The position numbers were made by a program, and so were the translations under genes. Below are positions 7,600-16,176 of a stretch of 26,250 nt of DNA, one piece after another; the stretch's first letter is position 1, and every line of letters starts with the position of its first letter. This DNA is from JBDNFP01 sp041689775 (lineage in GTDB: Bacteria > Bacteroidota > Bacteroidia > Cytophagales > Spirosomataceae): assembly GCA_041689775.1 (NCBI GenBank), contig JBDNFP010000344.1, positions 1 through 26,250 on the forward strand. Reading direction: 5' to 3'. Below the pieces are notes generated by a model. The model saw only the letters and a list, made by a program, of their open reading frames with translations, was not told the DNA's origin and searched no databases.

Positions 7600-8064
7600 A
7601 TGCGGAAAGAAAAAACAATTGACTTCCATATAAAATGGGCGTGGCATTCTATTTCGAGAATGTATAATGCCTATGCTGCACAGTACGATATGACTATGGC
7701 GGTTGGCTACGTTCTTCTCAACATTGACCTTGAACACGGAACTCCTGCCACAAAAATAGCTCCCCTGCTTGGTATGGAGCCAAGAAGTCTGGTGCGAATG
7801 CTGAAAAATCTGGAAGAAAAAGGGTTAGTACGCCGGGAAGTAAGTGATAGCGATAAACGGTTTGTGAGGATCGTACTCACGGAGGAGGGTAAAGCAAAAA
7901 GAGAGCAAGCCCGGGAGGGGGTTATTACTTTCAATCAGATGATCAGAGAAAAGATACCCTTGGAAAAACTTGTTGTATTTTTTGATGTGATTAAGGAAGT
8001 TAATCACATGGTAGAAGAAGAAAATCAGAAATTCAAAGCAGGAGACGGAGCCGAAGATCTGTAA
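7600..8064 (+). CDS. MarR-family transcriptional regulator
   Basis: The 154-residue protein has the MarR winged helix-turn-helix: recognition region around GTPATKIAPLLGMEPRSLVR (47-66), and wing EKGLVRREVSDSDKRFVRIVLTEEGK (73-98), including the conserved D/R of the wing. A TTG at 7573 would add nine residues, but the ATG at 7600 fits the family's length and is preferred. A palindromic operator candidate sits in the promoter. The next gene on the same strand is the FadN-like fatty-acid enzyme, 191 bases downstream, so a role in controlling beta-oxidation is likely; the ligand would then be an acyl-CoA or related compound, which is inference. Confidence 0.9.
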   Translation: MRKEKTIDFHIKWAWHSISRMYNAYAAQYDMTMAVGYVLLNIDLEHGTPATKIAPLLGMEPRSLVRMLKNLEEKGLVRREVSDSDKRFVRIVLTEEGKAKREQAREGVITFNQMIREKIPLEKLVVFFDVIKEVNHMVEEENQKFKAGDGAEDL

Positions 8065-8255
8065 AAGAGAACAGTATCACCGCTCTATTTAAAAAGAAGT
8101 ACCAGGGCAGAATTAGTTTGAATTATTAATTTAGTCAAATCAACGGCTAATATTCTCTATATCAAATATATACAAAAAGATAACAGCTACAAGCTACTCA
8201 CAATAGTATATACACCCAAAGTATTCCAATCTAACAAACCTAAAAACCAAAAAAA

Positions 8256-10661
8256 ATGAACCGTACCATTCGTAAAGTAGCTGTACTGGGCTCCGGTATT
8301 ATGGGCTCACGCATCGCTTGCCACTTCGCTAACATTGGAGTCGAAGTACTTCTTTTGGATATTGTTCCTCGTGAACTTACTCCGGCAGAGCAAGCCAAAG
8401 GGCTCACGATGGAGCATCCGGCCGTTCGAAATAGAATTGTCAACGAATCGTTCCAGAACACCTTAAAAGGCTCGCCAGCGCCACTGTATAGCACTGATTT
8501 TGCCAGTCGGGTAAAACTAGGCAACTTCGATGACAACCTGAAAGAGATCAAAAACTACGACTGGATCATTGAAGTCATCGTGGAGCGGCTTGACATTAAG
8601 CAGAGCCTCTTTGAAAAAGTAGACGCGCTGCGCAAGCCCGGTACCCTGATTAGTTCTAACACCTCGGGTATACCCATCCACCTGATGTCAGAAGGTCGGA
8701 GTGAGGACTTTCAGAAGCATTTCTGCGGTACGCACTTCTTTAACCCACCGCGCTACCTGCGTTTGCTCGAAATTATCCCCGGCCCGCAGACTGATCCCGC
8801 TATTATAGATTTCTTGTTGAACTACGGTGATCTTTTTCTGGGCAAGACGACTGTACTTTGCAAGGATACTCCCGGTTTTATAGCCAATCGTCTCGGTATC
8901 TACGCCATGGTACAAACCATTCGGGTGGCCGAAGAAATGGGGCTTACCGTGGAGGAGGTTGATAAGCTGACCGGACCCGTAGTGGGGCGGCCCAAGTCGG
9001 GCACATTCCGTCTTTCTGACGTAGTGGGTCTCGATACGACTGTGCATGTAGCGAATAACCTGTATGAGTCGGGAAAAGAAACTGACGAATCACGTGATGC
9101 CTTTGTGCTGCCCGGTGTCATGCAGGAGTTATTCAATAAGAAATGGCTGGGCGATAAGTCGGGCCAGGGCTTCTACAAAAAGATAAAAGATGAAAAAGGG
9201 AAGTCGGTTATTCTGGCTCTTGATTTCAAGACATTAGACTACAGTCTTTCGGTAAAAGTAAAGTTTCAGACGCTGGAAGGTACCAAAGCTATCGACGACT
9301 TGTCGAAGCGCTTTGGCGTGCTACTGGCGGGTACCGACAATGCCGGCGAGTTTTATCGTAAGACGTTTACAGACGGATTCCGCTACGCCACATTCCGTAT
9401 TCCAGAAGTATCGGACGAACTGTACCGCATCGACCAGGCTATTTGTTCTGGCTTTGGCTGGCAAATGGGTCTTTTTGAAACCTGGGATGCCATTGGCGTG
9501 AAGAAGATGATCGGAATCATGGAAGGCCTGGATAAGAAGCCGGCCGACTGGGTATACGAAATGCTTGAAGCGGGCCACGAGTCGTTCTACAAGGTTGAAA
9601 AAGGTCGTAAGCACTACTACGATATTCCAACGAAAAGCTACAAGGTTATTCCCGGACAGGAACACTTCATTATTCTCAGTAATCTATCCAACAATGTGGT
9701 TTGGAAGAATGCCGGCTCCACGCTCTATGACCTGGGTGATGGCATCGTGAATCTTGAATTCCATTCCAAAATGAATACGTTTGGTGCTGAGGTAGTAGAA
9801 GGAGTACAGAAAGGTATCAGCCTAGCCGAAAAAGATTTCAGAGGGTTGGTGATTGGGAATGATTCAACCGAGGCATTCTCGGCTGGAGCTAACCTAGCCA
9901 TGCTGTTTATGTTTGCTATTGAGCAGGAGTTTGACGAAATCAATCTCATGATTGCGCAGTTCCAGCAAACCATGATGCGAGCGCGTTATTCTTCAATCCC
10001 GGTTGTAGCGGCACCCCATACCCTCACGTTGGGCGGAGGTTGCGAGCTCAATCTGCACGCTGACAAAGTGGTAGCCCACTCCGAAACCTACATGGGATTG
10101 GTAGAGCTTGGCGTTGGTTTAATACCCGGCGGTGGTGGTACCAAAGAGATGGCCGTTCGTTGCTCGGATATGTACCAACCCGGCGATCCTGAACTGAATA
10201 TTCTGCAAAATGCCTTCATGAATATAGCGCAGGCCAAAGTATCTACCTCGGCGCAGGAAGCTTTTGCAATGAACTATTTGCAGGAGAAAGACCAGATTGT
10301 GCTCAACCGTAGTCGTTTGATCGCGGAGGCCAAGCAAGCCGCCATGGAGCTGGCTGATAATGGCTATACCCAACCTGCTCAACGTACAGATATCAAAGTG
10401 CAGGGTAAAACGGGTATTGCGCTCTTTATGGCGGGTGTGGCCCAGATGCGTTTGGCTAAATATATTAGTGCCCACGATGAGAAACTGGCTAACAAGCTGG
10501 CGTATGTGATTTGTGGTGGCGACCTCAGCTACCCACAGATGGTATCGGAGCAGTACTTGCTCGATCTGGAAAGGGAAGCCTTCCTATCGCTTTGCGGTGA
10601 GAAGAAGACACTGGAACGGATGCAGGGACTGTTGACGGGCGGAAAGCCGCCGCGCAACTAG
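8256..10661 (+). CDS. fadN: 3-hydroxyacyl-CoA dehydrogenase/enoyl-CoA hydratase, FadN-like
   Basis: The 801-residue fusion catalyses two steps of fatty-acid beta-oxidation in the cytoplasm: hydration of enoyl-CoA and oxidation of 3-hydroxyacyl-CoA with NAD. The N-terminal half is the dehydrogenase (GSGIMGSRIACHF at 12-24 for NAD; His160 in GTHFFNPP is the likely catalytic His). The C-terminal part is a crotonase domain, with oxyanion-hole motifs FSAGANL (about 542-548) and LGGGCELN (about 592-599) and a VELGVGLIPGGGG segment carrying the catalytic Glu. Order and length match Bacillus FadN (789 residues), with the dehydrogenase first, the reverse of FadB/FadJ. In many Bacteroidota it is followed by thiolase and acyl-CoA dehydrogenase; here a terminator follows, so it stands alone with the MarR gene. 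Confidence 0.93.
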   Translation: MNRTIRKVAVLGSGIMGSRIACHFANIGVEVLLLDIVPRELTPAEQAKGLTMEHPAVRNRIVNESFQNTLKGSPAPLYSTDFASRVKLGNFDDNLKEIKNYDWIIEVIVERLDIKQSLFEKVDALRKPGTLISSNTSGIPIHLMSEGRSEDFQKHFCGTHFFNPPRYLRLLEIIPGPQTDPAIIDFLLNYGDLFLGKTTVLCKDTPGFIANRLGIYAMVQTIRVAEEMGLTVEEVDKLTGPVVGRPKSGTFRLSDVVGLDTTVHVANNLYESGKETDESRDAFVLPGVMQELFNKKWLGDKSGQGFYKKIKDEKGKSVILALDFKTLDYSLSVKVKFQTLEGTKAIDDLSKRFGVLLAGTDNAGEFYRKTFTDGFRYATFRIPEVSDELYRIDQAICSGFGWQMGLFETWDAIGVKKMIGIMEGLDKKPADWVYEMLEAGHESFYKVEKGRKHYYDIPTKSYKVIPGQEHFIILSNLSNNVVWKNAGSTLYDLGDGIVNLEFHSKMNTFGAEVVEGVQKGISLAEKDFRGLVIGNDSTEAFSAGANLAMLFMFAIEQEFDEINLMIAQFQQTMMRARYSSIPVVAAPHTLTLGGGCELNLHADKVVAHSETYMGLVELGVGLIPGGGGTKEMAVRCSDMYQPGDPELNILQNAFMNIAQAKVSTSAQEAFAMNYLQEKDQIVLNRSRLIAEAKQAAMELADNGYTQPAQRTDIKVQGKTGIALFMAGVAQMRLAKYISAHDEKLANKLAYVICGGDLSYPQMVSEQYLLDLEREAFLSLCGEKKTLERMQGLLTGGKPPRN

Positions 10662-10685
10662 TATGTGCTAATACAGATGGATTAA

Positions 10686-10729
10686 AATAGTGATGCCTTC
10701 CTCGGTCTGGGGAAGGCATCACTATTTTT
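10686..10729 (+). terminator. Strong intrinsic terminator after the FadN-like gene
   Basis: AATAGTGATGCCTTCC (10686-10701) pairs perfectly over 16 bp with GGAAGGCATCACTATT (10711-10726), with a 9-base loop and a T-run (10725-10729). On the minus strand the stem is followed by TTTTAAT, so it probably also ends the convergent uronate operon. Confidence 0.9.
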
Positions 10730-10745
10730 CGGGGTTAGAAAAAAT

Positions 10746-11411
10746 CTACCGAAGCTCTTTCACAAACCCCATGCATTCTTTAATTTTCTGCTCCATCCAG
10801 TCGTAGTTTTTTTCTTTCAAAACATCTTTCGGGAACAGGTGTGACCCCATACCTACGCAGTAAGCGCCCGCGCCAAACCATTCGGCAAAGCTTTCCTGAG
10901 TGGGGCGTACGCCGCCCGTCACCATAATTTTAAGATCAGCCATCGGGCCACGCACGGCTTTCAGGAACCCTGACCCCACTACTTCACCGGGAAATAGTTT
11001 GACTACTTCGGCCCCGGCTTGCCGGGCGTTGTATATCTCGGTCAGGGTAGTGACACCCGGTAGCCAGGGTACTCCGGCCGCTACACATACTGCCCCAACG
11101 GCGGGATTCAGGATTGGCGTGACAATGAAATCAGCCCCGGCGTCAATAAATTGCCTTGCTTGTTTTTCGTTGTAGATCGTACCAATCCCCATGGCCATGT
11201 CGGGCAGGTGTTCGTGGGCGTACTGCACTAGTTTGGTGAAAGTTTGCAGGGCACTTTCACCCCGGTTAGTAAACTCAAATACCCGAAGCCCCGCGTTGTG
11301 ACTGGCTTTCAGTACTTCAATGGCCACGTTTACATCATCGTGGTAGAAGAGTGGTAAAACTCCTCCTTCGTGTAGTAAGTTTAAAACGGTATCCTTGTCT
11401 ATATGAGCCAT
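10746..11411 (-). CDS. eda: KDPG aldolase (2-keto-3-deoxy-6-phosphogluconate aldolase)
   Basis: The 221-residue TIM-barrel aldolase splits 2-keto-3-deoxy-6-phosphogluconate into pyruvate and glyceraldehyde-3-phosphate, the last step of uronate degradation. The Schiff-base lysine is K138 (AEVVKLFPGE), the catalytic Glu is E46 (RVFEFTNRG), and the phosphate-binding TGGVRPTQ and GAYCVGMGS segments are at about 165-190. Length is typical. It is the last gene of the minus-strand uronate run, 103 bases after kdgK. That gap contains an AAGTAGT/ACTACTT inverted repeat (about 11476-11512). Some homologues also act on 4-hydroxy-2-oxoglutarate. Confidence 0.93.
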   Translation of the reverse strand: MAHIDKDTVLNLLHEGGVLPLFYHDDVNVAIEVLKASHNAGLRVFEFTNRGESALQTFTKLVQYAHEHLPDMAMGIGTIYNEKQARQFIDAGADFIVTPILNPAVGAVCVAAGVPWLPGVTTLTEIYNARQAGAEVVKLFPGEVVGSGFLKAVRGPMADLKIMVTGGVRPTQESFAEWFGAGAYCVGMGSHLFPKDVLKEKNYDWMEQKIKECMGFVKELR

Positions 11412-11514
11412 TTTCTTAGGTAGTTAGGTTGGTAGGAAATAGGTTTTTAGGCGGCTAGCTGTTCGCTCATCAGGATTTAAGTAGTCAGGAAAAATTGACA
11501 ATGAACTACTTGAA

Positions 11515-12510
11515 TTATCTTTTTATTCTTCCTGATATTTCACCCTGACGGATGGCCTCCACTTCGGCTTCGGTAGAGATGAGAGCATCACCTTCAATGG
11601 TATGTTTTAGGGCCGACGCGGCTACTCCGAATTCTAAGGCCTTCTGTTCGTCGTTGAATCTAATTAAGCCATGAATCAAACCAGCAATAAAGGCATCACC
11701 GCCTCCTACGCGATCGATGATGGGATTAATATCTATATCCTGGGTTTCGAGCATATCTTTCCCGTTCCAAAGGTAGGCCCGGAGTAAGTTGTGGCTGGCA
11801 CTCAGCGAGGTTCGTTTTGTATCTACTATCCGGCTTATCTGGGGGAAGGCAGTTTGTAATTTGAGACAAGCATCTTTAAAGTCGGTACTCTCAATGCCGA
11901 ATATGTCACTGATGTTTTCCTGATTTGCAATCACAACATCCGTTCCGGCAGTTAGTGCGGGTAGGATATCAGCCGGGCCTTTACCGTACTTCCAGAGGTT
12001 GGAGCGATAAAAGATATCGCCCGAAACCGTTATTCCCCGCTCACGCGCAGCCTGAATTCCTTGTAGACATACGTCGGCTGCTTCCTGCGAAAGAGCCGGT
12101 GTAATGCCCGCCCAGTGAAACCAAGTAGCATCTTTCAGTATTTCGTCCCAGTTGTATTCGGCCGGATCGGAAGTAGCAAATGATGAGCTGGCGCGGTCGT
12201 AGACAATCTGACTACCCCTCAGAGCGGCGCCTGTTTCCAGAAAGTAGACGGCCATCCGTGGACCTCCGTACAGAATATTTGAAATATCTACGCCGTGAAA
12301 GTGCATGTACTGCGCTGCGGCCCGGCCGATGGGAGAGTCAGGAAAACGGGTAACGTGGGCCGTATGATGCCCCCAATAGGCAAGCGCTGAGGCAACGTTT
12401 GCTTCGCCTCCGGCGTAGGTGACGTTCATAGAGCGGGCTTGCTCAAATCGGGAGAAACCGGGTGTACTGAGGCGCATTAAAACTTCGCCTAGGGTGATAA
12501 TCTGAGCCAT
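11515..12510 (-). CDS. kdgK: 2-keto-3-deoxygluconate kinase (PfkB family)
   Basis: The 331-residue PfkB-family kinase phosphorylates 2-keto-3-deoxygluconate with ATP to KDPG. Seen features are the N-terminal sugar-binding GGEANVASALAYWG (34-47) and the C-terminal ATP/anion-hole motif DRVGGGDAFIAGL (276-288), with D282 the catalytic base. The neighbours (uxuA and uxaC upstream, eda downstream) make the KDG assignment much stronger than fructokinase or ribokinase. The upstream gap of 124 bases holds an exact TAnnTTTG -7 element, so kdgK-eda may also be transcribed separately. Confidence 0.9.
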   Translation of the reverse strand: MAQIITLGEVLMRLSTPGFSRFEQARSMNVTYAGGEANVASALAYWGHHTAHVTRFPDSPIGRAAAQYMHFHGVDISNILYGGPRMAVYFLETGAALRGSQIVYDRASSSFATSDPAEYNWDEILKDATWFHWAGITPALSQEAADVCLQGIQAARERGITVSGDIFYRSNLWKYGKGPADILPALTAGTDVVIANQENISDIFGIESTDFKDACLKLQTAFPQISRIVDTKRTSLSASHNLLRAYLWNGKDMLETQDIDINPIIDRVGGGDAFIAGLIHGLIRFNDEQKALEFGVAASALKHTIEGDALISTEAEVEAIRQGEISGRIKR

Positions 12511-12543
12511 TGTAGTTACTACAAGTCAATTGTTGGGATAAAT

Positions 12544-12594
12544 CAAAGGTATGAACTTTCGGAATGTTTGAAAACATGGCGAAGGCTCATACCT
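12544..12594 (-). promoter_or_regulatory. Possible internal promoter and 8-bp dyad upstream of kdgK
   Basis: TACCTTTG (12551-12544, minus strand) matches TAnnTTTG exactly, 33 bases before the kdgK start; no good -33 TTG is seen at the right distance. AGGTATGA (12547-12554) is repeated inverted as TCATACCT (12587-12594), 32 bases apart. This could be a pair of regulator half-sites or a hairpin. Only sequence matching supports it. Confidence 0.35.
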
Positions 12595-12634
12595 GCAAAA
12601 GAGTTAATAAAAGAAATGTTGTCAGTAGAATCGT

Positions 12635-14071
12635 TTAGCGGTAGAAACCAAAGTAGTCGCGGGCGTTGAGGTACGAAATATCTTGTACCATTTTGCCCAA
12701 CCAAGGCATATCGTTGGGTAGCTCGCCATTCTCAATATCCGTACCAATGAGGTTACAGAGAATCCGGCGAAAATATTCGTGACGTGGGTAGGACAGGAAG
12801 CTACGGGAGTCCGTCAACATTCCTACGAATCGGCTGATGAGGCCCATGTTAGAGAGCGTATTCATCTGTTTCTCCATTCCGTCTTTTTGATCCTGGAACC
12901 ACCAGCCGGAGCCAAACTGTACTTTGCCAATTACGCTGCCGTCGTTGAAGTTTCCTACCATGGTAGCAATAACTTCGTTATCACCCGAGTTGAGGTTGTA
13001 CAGAATCGTCTTTGCCAGCTGATCACTGGAATCAAGCTTATTCATAAACCTGGATAGTGATTGTGCCTGACTAAAATCACCGATGGAATCCCAACCCGTA
13101 TCGGGACCTAAGGTACTTAGTAAACGAGAGTTGTTATTGCGAAGAGCGCCCAGGTGAAATTGCTGTGTCCAGTCTTTGGAGTGATCCATTTTGGCCAGCT
13201 CATACAGCAAAGTCGACTTGTAGGTATTTTGAGCGTCGTTGTCGGGTACGCTTCCGGCCAGCGCCAGCGCAGCGGCGCCGAAAGATGCCTGATCGTCAAA
13301 GCGGGTGGCGTAAACATTTTCCAGACCGTGGTCTGAAAGACGACCGCCCATGTCGGCGAAAAAATCGTGGCGTTTGCGGAGGGCTTCCAACAGGTCGTAA
13401 TAGCTTCCGTTGTTAGACACACCCGCTACGCGGCATATTTTCTCTACATAGTCCTTAAAGGCCGCCGGATCATCGATCAGTAGCATGGACTTATCGGCTC
13501 GGAAGGTAGGTAGTACCTTTATCCCAAAACCACTATCACGAATAGCCTTGTGGTATTCCAGCGAATCTGTGGGATCGACGGTAGTACAGATCACCTCCAC
13601 CTTCATTTTGAGCAGAAGATTCTTTACGCTATATTCTGGTGTACGAAGCTTTGCTGAGCATTCCTCGTAGATATCCCGGGCGGTAGAGGGGTTTAAGATA
13701 ATGTCAATATCAAAATACCGCAGTAGTTCGAGGTGAGTCCAGTGGTAGAGCGGGTTCCGCATGGTATACGGAACTGTAGCCGCCCACTGCTCAAATTTTT
13801 CCCAGTCAGAAGCCTCGCCGGTACAGTACTTTTCAGTAATTCCGTTGGTACGCATGGCCCGCCATTTGTAGTGATCACCGTAGAGCCAAATCTGCGTTAA
13901 ATTGTCAAATTGCTTGTCTTCGGCAATCTGATCGGGCGGAAGATGGCAGTGGTAGTCAATAATGGGCATCTGCTTGGCGTAGTCGTGATACAGCCGACGC
14001 GCGGCATCATTGCGCAATAAAAAATCATCATTGATAAAGGTTTTCTGGGCTTTATGTTGGATAACGGTCAT
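12635..14071 (-). CDS. uxaC: Glucuronate isomerase
   Basis: The 478-residue member of the amidohydrolase superfamily interconverts D-glucuronate/D-fructuronate and D-galacturonate/D-tagaturonate. The metal-binding HCH (H41, H43) in IDYHCHLPPDQIA is at 38-50, and the family segments QIWLYGDHYKWRAMRTNG and the C-terminal RHEYFRRILCNLIG are clear. Length is typical (E. coli UxaC 470). It lies between uxuA (80 bases upstream) and kdgK (124 bases downstream) and is the entry step to the pathway here. The next enzyme, fructuronate reductase, is not in the window. Confidence 0.96.
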   Translation of the reverse strand: MTVIQHKAQKTFINDDFLLRNDAARRLYHDYAKQMPIIDYHCHLPPDQIAEDKQFDNLTQIWLYGDHYKWRAMRTNGITEKYCTGEASDWEKFEQWAATVPYTMRNPLYHWTHLELLRYFDIDIILNPSTARDIYEECSAKLRTPEYSVKNLLLKMKVEVICTTVDPTDSLEYHKAIRDSGFGIKVLPTFRADKSMLLIDDPAAFKDYVEKICRVAGVSNNGSYYDLLEALRKRHDFFADMGGRLSDHGLENVYATRFDDQASFGAAALALAGSVPDNDAQNTYKSTLLYELAKMDHSKDWTQQFHLGALRNNNSRLLSTLGPDTGWDSIGDFSQAQSLSRFMNKLDSSDQLAKTILYNLNSGDNEVIATMVGNFNDGSVIGKVQFGSGWWFQDQKDGMEKQMNTLSNMGLISRFVGMLTDSRSFLSYPRHEYFRRILCNLIGTDIENGELPNDMPWLGKMVQDISYLNARDYFGFYR

Positions 14072-14095
14072 GTGTATTAATTTTGAGTGAGTGAA

Positions 14096-14150
14096 TGATA
14101 GAATGAGTGATTAGTTATATTCCATAATTCACTCAATCTATCAATCTATC
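14096..14150. repeat. Imperfect inverted and direct repeats between uxuA and uxaC
   Basis: GATAGAATGAGTGATT (about 14097-14112) is nearly the reverse complement of AATTCACTCAATCTATC (14126-14142), with a single-base insertion and one mismatch, giving a possible intercistronic hairpin. AATCTATC occurs twice in tandem at 14135-14150. It may stabilise mRNA or pause transcription; function is unknown. Confidence 0.45.
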
Positions 14151-14151
14151 A

Positions 14152-15342
14152 TTAAATTATGCTCCGCTCGATTCCCATTTCTAGTCCCCGAAGCTCGGCT
14201 AGTCCACGTAGCCTACCGATTGCGGTATAGCCTGGGTTAATACGCTTGGTGGCGTTCAGGTCGTCGAGCATGCGGTGCCCGTGGTCGGGGCGGAAGGGTA
14301 GGCGTAGATCCGTTCTGCCTTCCTTTTTACGCCTTTGTTGTTCAGTGAGTAAGGCTTTCATCACTCCGTACATGTCAACATCCCCATCGAGGTGGTCTGC
14401 CTCATGGAAACTGCCGTCTGCTTCCCGGATGGTTGCTCGTAAGTGTATGAAATGAACACGGTGCCCCAAACGCTCTACCATACCTACCAGATCGTTATCG
14501 GCCCGAACCCCGTAGGATCCCGTACAGAAGCAAAGTCCATTGGCGGGTATGTCGCAGCTTTCCAGAAGGGCAAGCGCGTCTTTTTCGGTACTTACTACCC
14601 GCGGAAGACCAAGTATAGGATACGGAGGGTCATCCGGGTGAATCGAAAGCCGGATACCTGCTTCTTGGGCCACGGGGGCTATTTCGTTAATAAACTGGTA
14701 GAGATGGCTACGTAACTCGGCATCACCAATTTGTTTGTATGTTGCGAGTACATCCCTGAATTCTTCAATTGTAAAGCTCTCCTCGGAGCCGGGTAGTCCG
14801 GCAATAACATTACGAGTCAGCCGATGTATACTTTCTTCATCGGCCCGATCGAGCCAAGTCCGGGCCTTGATTTTTTGCTCATAGGAGTACTCTTTTTCTG
14901 CTCCTGCGCGCTGAATGATGTATAGTTCGAAAGCGGCAAATTGAGTGGCATCAAATCGCAAGCCCGTAGAACCATCGTGCATGGGAGCATCAAGGTCGGT
15001 GCGGGTCCAGTCGAGTATGGGCATAAAGTTGTAGCAAACGGTGTCAATGCCTGCTTTGCCCAGATTATAAAGGGATTCCTTATAATTATCAATGTGCTGT
15101 TTATAGCCTTCCGCGCGGGTCTTGATGGTCTCATGAATCGGGACACTCTCCACCACCGACCAACTCAGTCCGGCACTTTCGATGGTAGCTTTCCGAATCA
15201 TTATTTCTTCACTACTCCAGGTACTCCCGTTTGGTACGTGGTGGAGTGCGGATACTACCCCAGTGGCTCCGGCTTGTCGTACGTCGGCGAGTGAAACCGG
15301 ATCATTGGGGCCATACCACCGCCATGTTTGTTCTAGTGCCAT
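14152..15342 (-). CDS. uxuA: Mannonate dehydratase
   Basis: The 396-residue TIM-barrel enzyme dehydrates D-mannonate to 2-keto-3-deoxygluconate. The N-terminus after the start, MALEQTWRWYGPNDPVSL, matches E. coli UxuA from its second residue on, so I use the ATG at 15342; an upstream TTG at 15360 would add six poorly conserved residues (MNNFFE). Conserved stretches include LSIHPDDPP, CFCTGSYGV, HFIHLRA and the C-terminal FRPDHGHRM, which carry metal and substrate ligands. It lies 77 bases after the sigma-factor gene and 80 before uxaC and feeds kdgK and eda. Confidence 0.95.
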   Translation of the reverse strand: MALEQTWRWYGPNDPVSLADVRQAGATGVVSALHHVPNGSTWSSEEIMIRKATIESAGLSWSVVESVPIHETIKTRAEGYKQHIDNYKESLYNLGKAGIDTVCYNFMPILDWTRTDLDAPMHDGSTGLRFDATQFAAFELYIIQRAGAEKEYSYEQKIKARTWLDRADEESIHRLTRNVIAGLPGSEESFTIEEFRDVLATYKQIGDAELRSHLYQFINEIAPVAQEAGIRLSIHPDDPPYPILGLPRVVSTEKDALALLESCDIPANGLCFCTGSYGVRADNDLVGMVERLGHRVHFIHLRATIREADGSFHEADHLDGDVDMYGVMKALLTEQQRRKKEGRTDLRLPFRPDHGHRMLDDLNATKRINPGYTAIGRLRGLAELRGLEMGIERSII

Positions 15343-15419
15343 TTCAAAAAAATTATTCAATAGACTACCAATTTACCTTGTCAAAAGGTAAGACGGGAAA
15401 AAACAGTTTTTTACCGTAA

Positions 15420-16031
15420 TCAGGCTACTAATCTATTTTCTGGCACACGCTCACGTAGTACCTTTAGGGCTCGCCCCATCTGGGTCTCAACGGTCTTGAT
15501 GGAGATTTTGAGACGCTCGGCAATCTCACGGTAGCGTAGTCCTTCTTCCCGGCTCATGCGGAAAATAAGTTGACACTGCCGGGGTAGGTCATTGATATGC
15601 CCCTCAACCCGCTCGTAAAATTCGTTAAATACTACCTCTTCTACCGGCGTATGGTGGTTAGCGTAGGCAATATTCCACTGAATACTTTCGAGAGATTCCC
15701 TCTCGTACACGCGGTGCATCCTGAGTTTGAGATAATCGAGCGATTGATTGCGTACGGCCCGGTACATGTAGGCTTCAAACGAGGTATGGACTTCAATCTG
15801 CTCGCGGTTTTTCCAAAGTTTTACAAACACGTCAGAAACAACTTCTTCTGCCACTTCGCGTACTACTACTACCCGCATGGAGTAGGTGCACAAAGCACGA
15901 TAGTACCGGGTAAATAGCTCCCGATAGGCTGCATAGTCACCATCCTGAACTACCTTTTTAAACAAAACTTCCATTTTACTCGGGCACGTTCGGGCGGTAC
16001 CGATGGGCTTAGCTACGACGATTGCTTTCAT
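15420..16031 (-). CDS. ECF RNA polymerase sigma factor, Bacteroidota expansion type
   Basis: The 203-residue sigma-70-like protein has region 2 at about 30-100 (AYRELFTRYYRALCTYSMRV, then DVFVKLWKNRE) and region 4 at about 148-196 (LPRQCQLIFRMSREEGLRYREIAERLKISIKTVETQMGRAL). The N-terminus may begin at M20 instead (position 15974), as the first 19 residues look unlike the family. These factors usually sit beside a FecR-type anti-sigma gene and a SusC/D pair, but none is adjacent. It lies directly upstream of the uronate genes on the same strand, with LacI divergent, so it might be co-transcribed with them and regulate other loci. Its target promoters cannot be read here. Confidence 0.9.
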   Translation of the reverse strand: MKAIVVAKPIGTARTCPSKMEVLFKKVVQDGDYAAYRELFTRYYRALCTYSMRVVVVREVAEEVVSDVFVKLWKNREQIEVHTSFEAYMYRAVRNQSLDYLKLRMHRVYERESLESIQWNIAYANHHTPVEEVVFNEFYERVEGHINDLPRQCQLIFRMSREEGLRYREIAERLKISIKTVETQMGRALKVLRERVPENRLVA

Positions 16032-16176
16032 AATTTTGTGTGAGGTAATGAATAGTAAATTAATAGGAATAAGAACGGTTTATACTTTCAAGTTTTTTGC
16101 GATTGAGATTTGAGTTTAGTTATTGGTTCGTTGATTAGCAAAAAAATATCTTGAAAAAACGCAATATATTTACGCA

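Noticed and set aside
8688..9047. 119-codon minus-strand frame within the FadN-like gene
   Set aside because: It is antisense to a strongly conserved coding region and shows no recognisable protein features; several similar frames elsewhere were dropped for the same reason.
14096..14150. Short repeats as a CRISPR or satellite array
   Set aside because: Only two 8-base units and one imperfect inverted pair exist, with no spacers and no cas genes.
15343..15360. TTG start of mannonate dehydratase
   Set aside because: The family N-terminus (EQTWRWYGPNDP) begins just after the ATG at 15342; the extra residues are not family-like.
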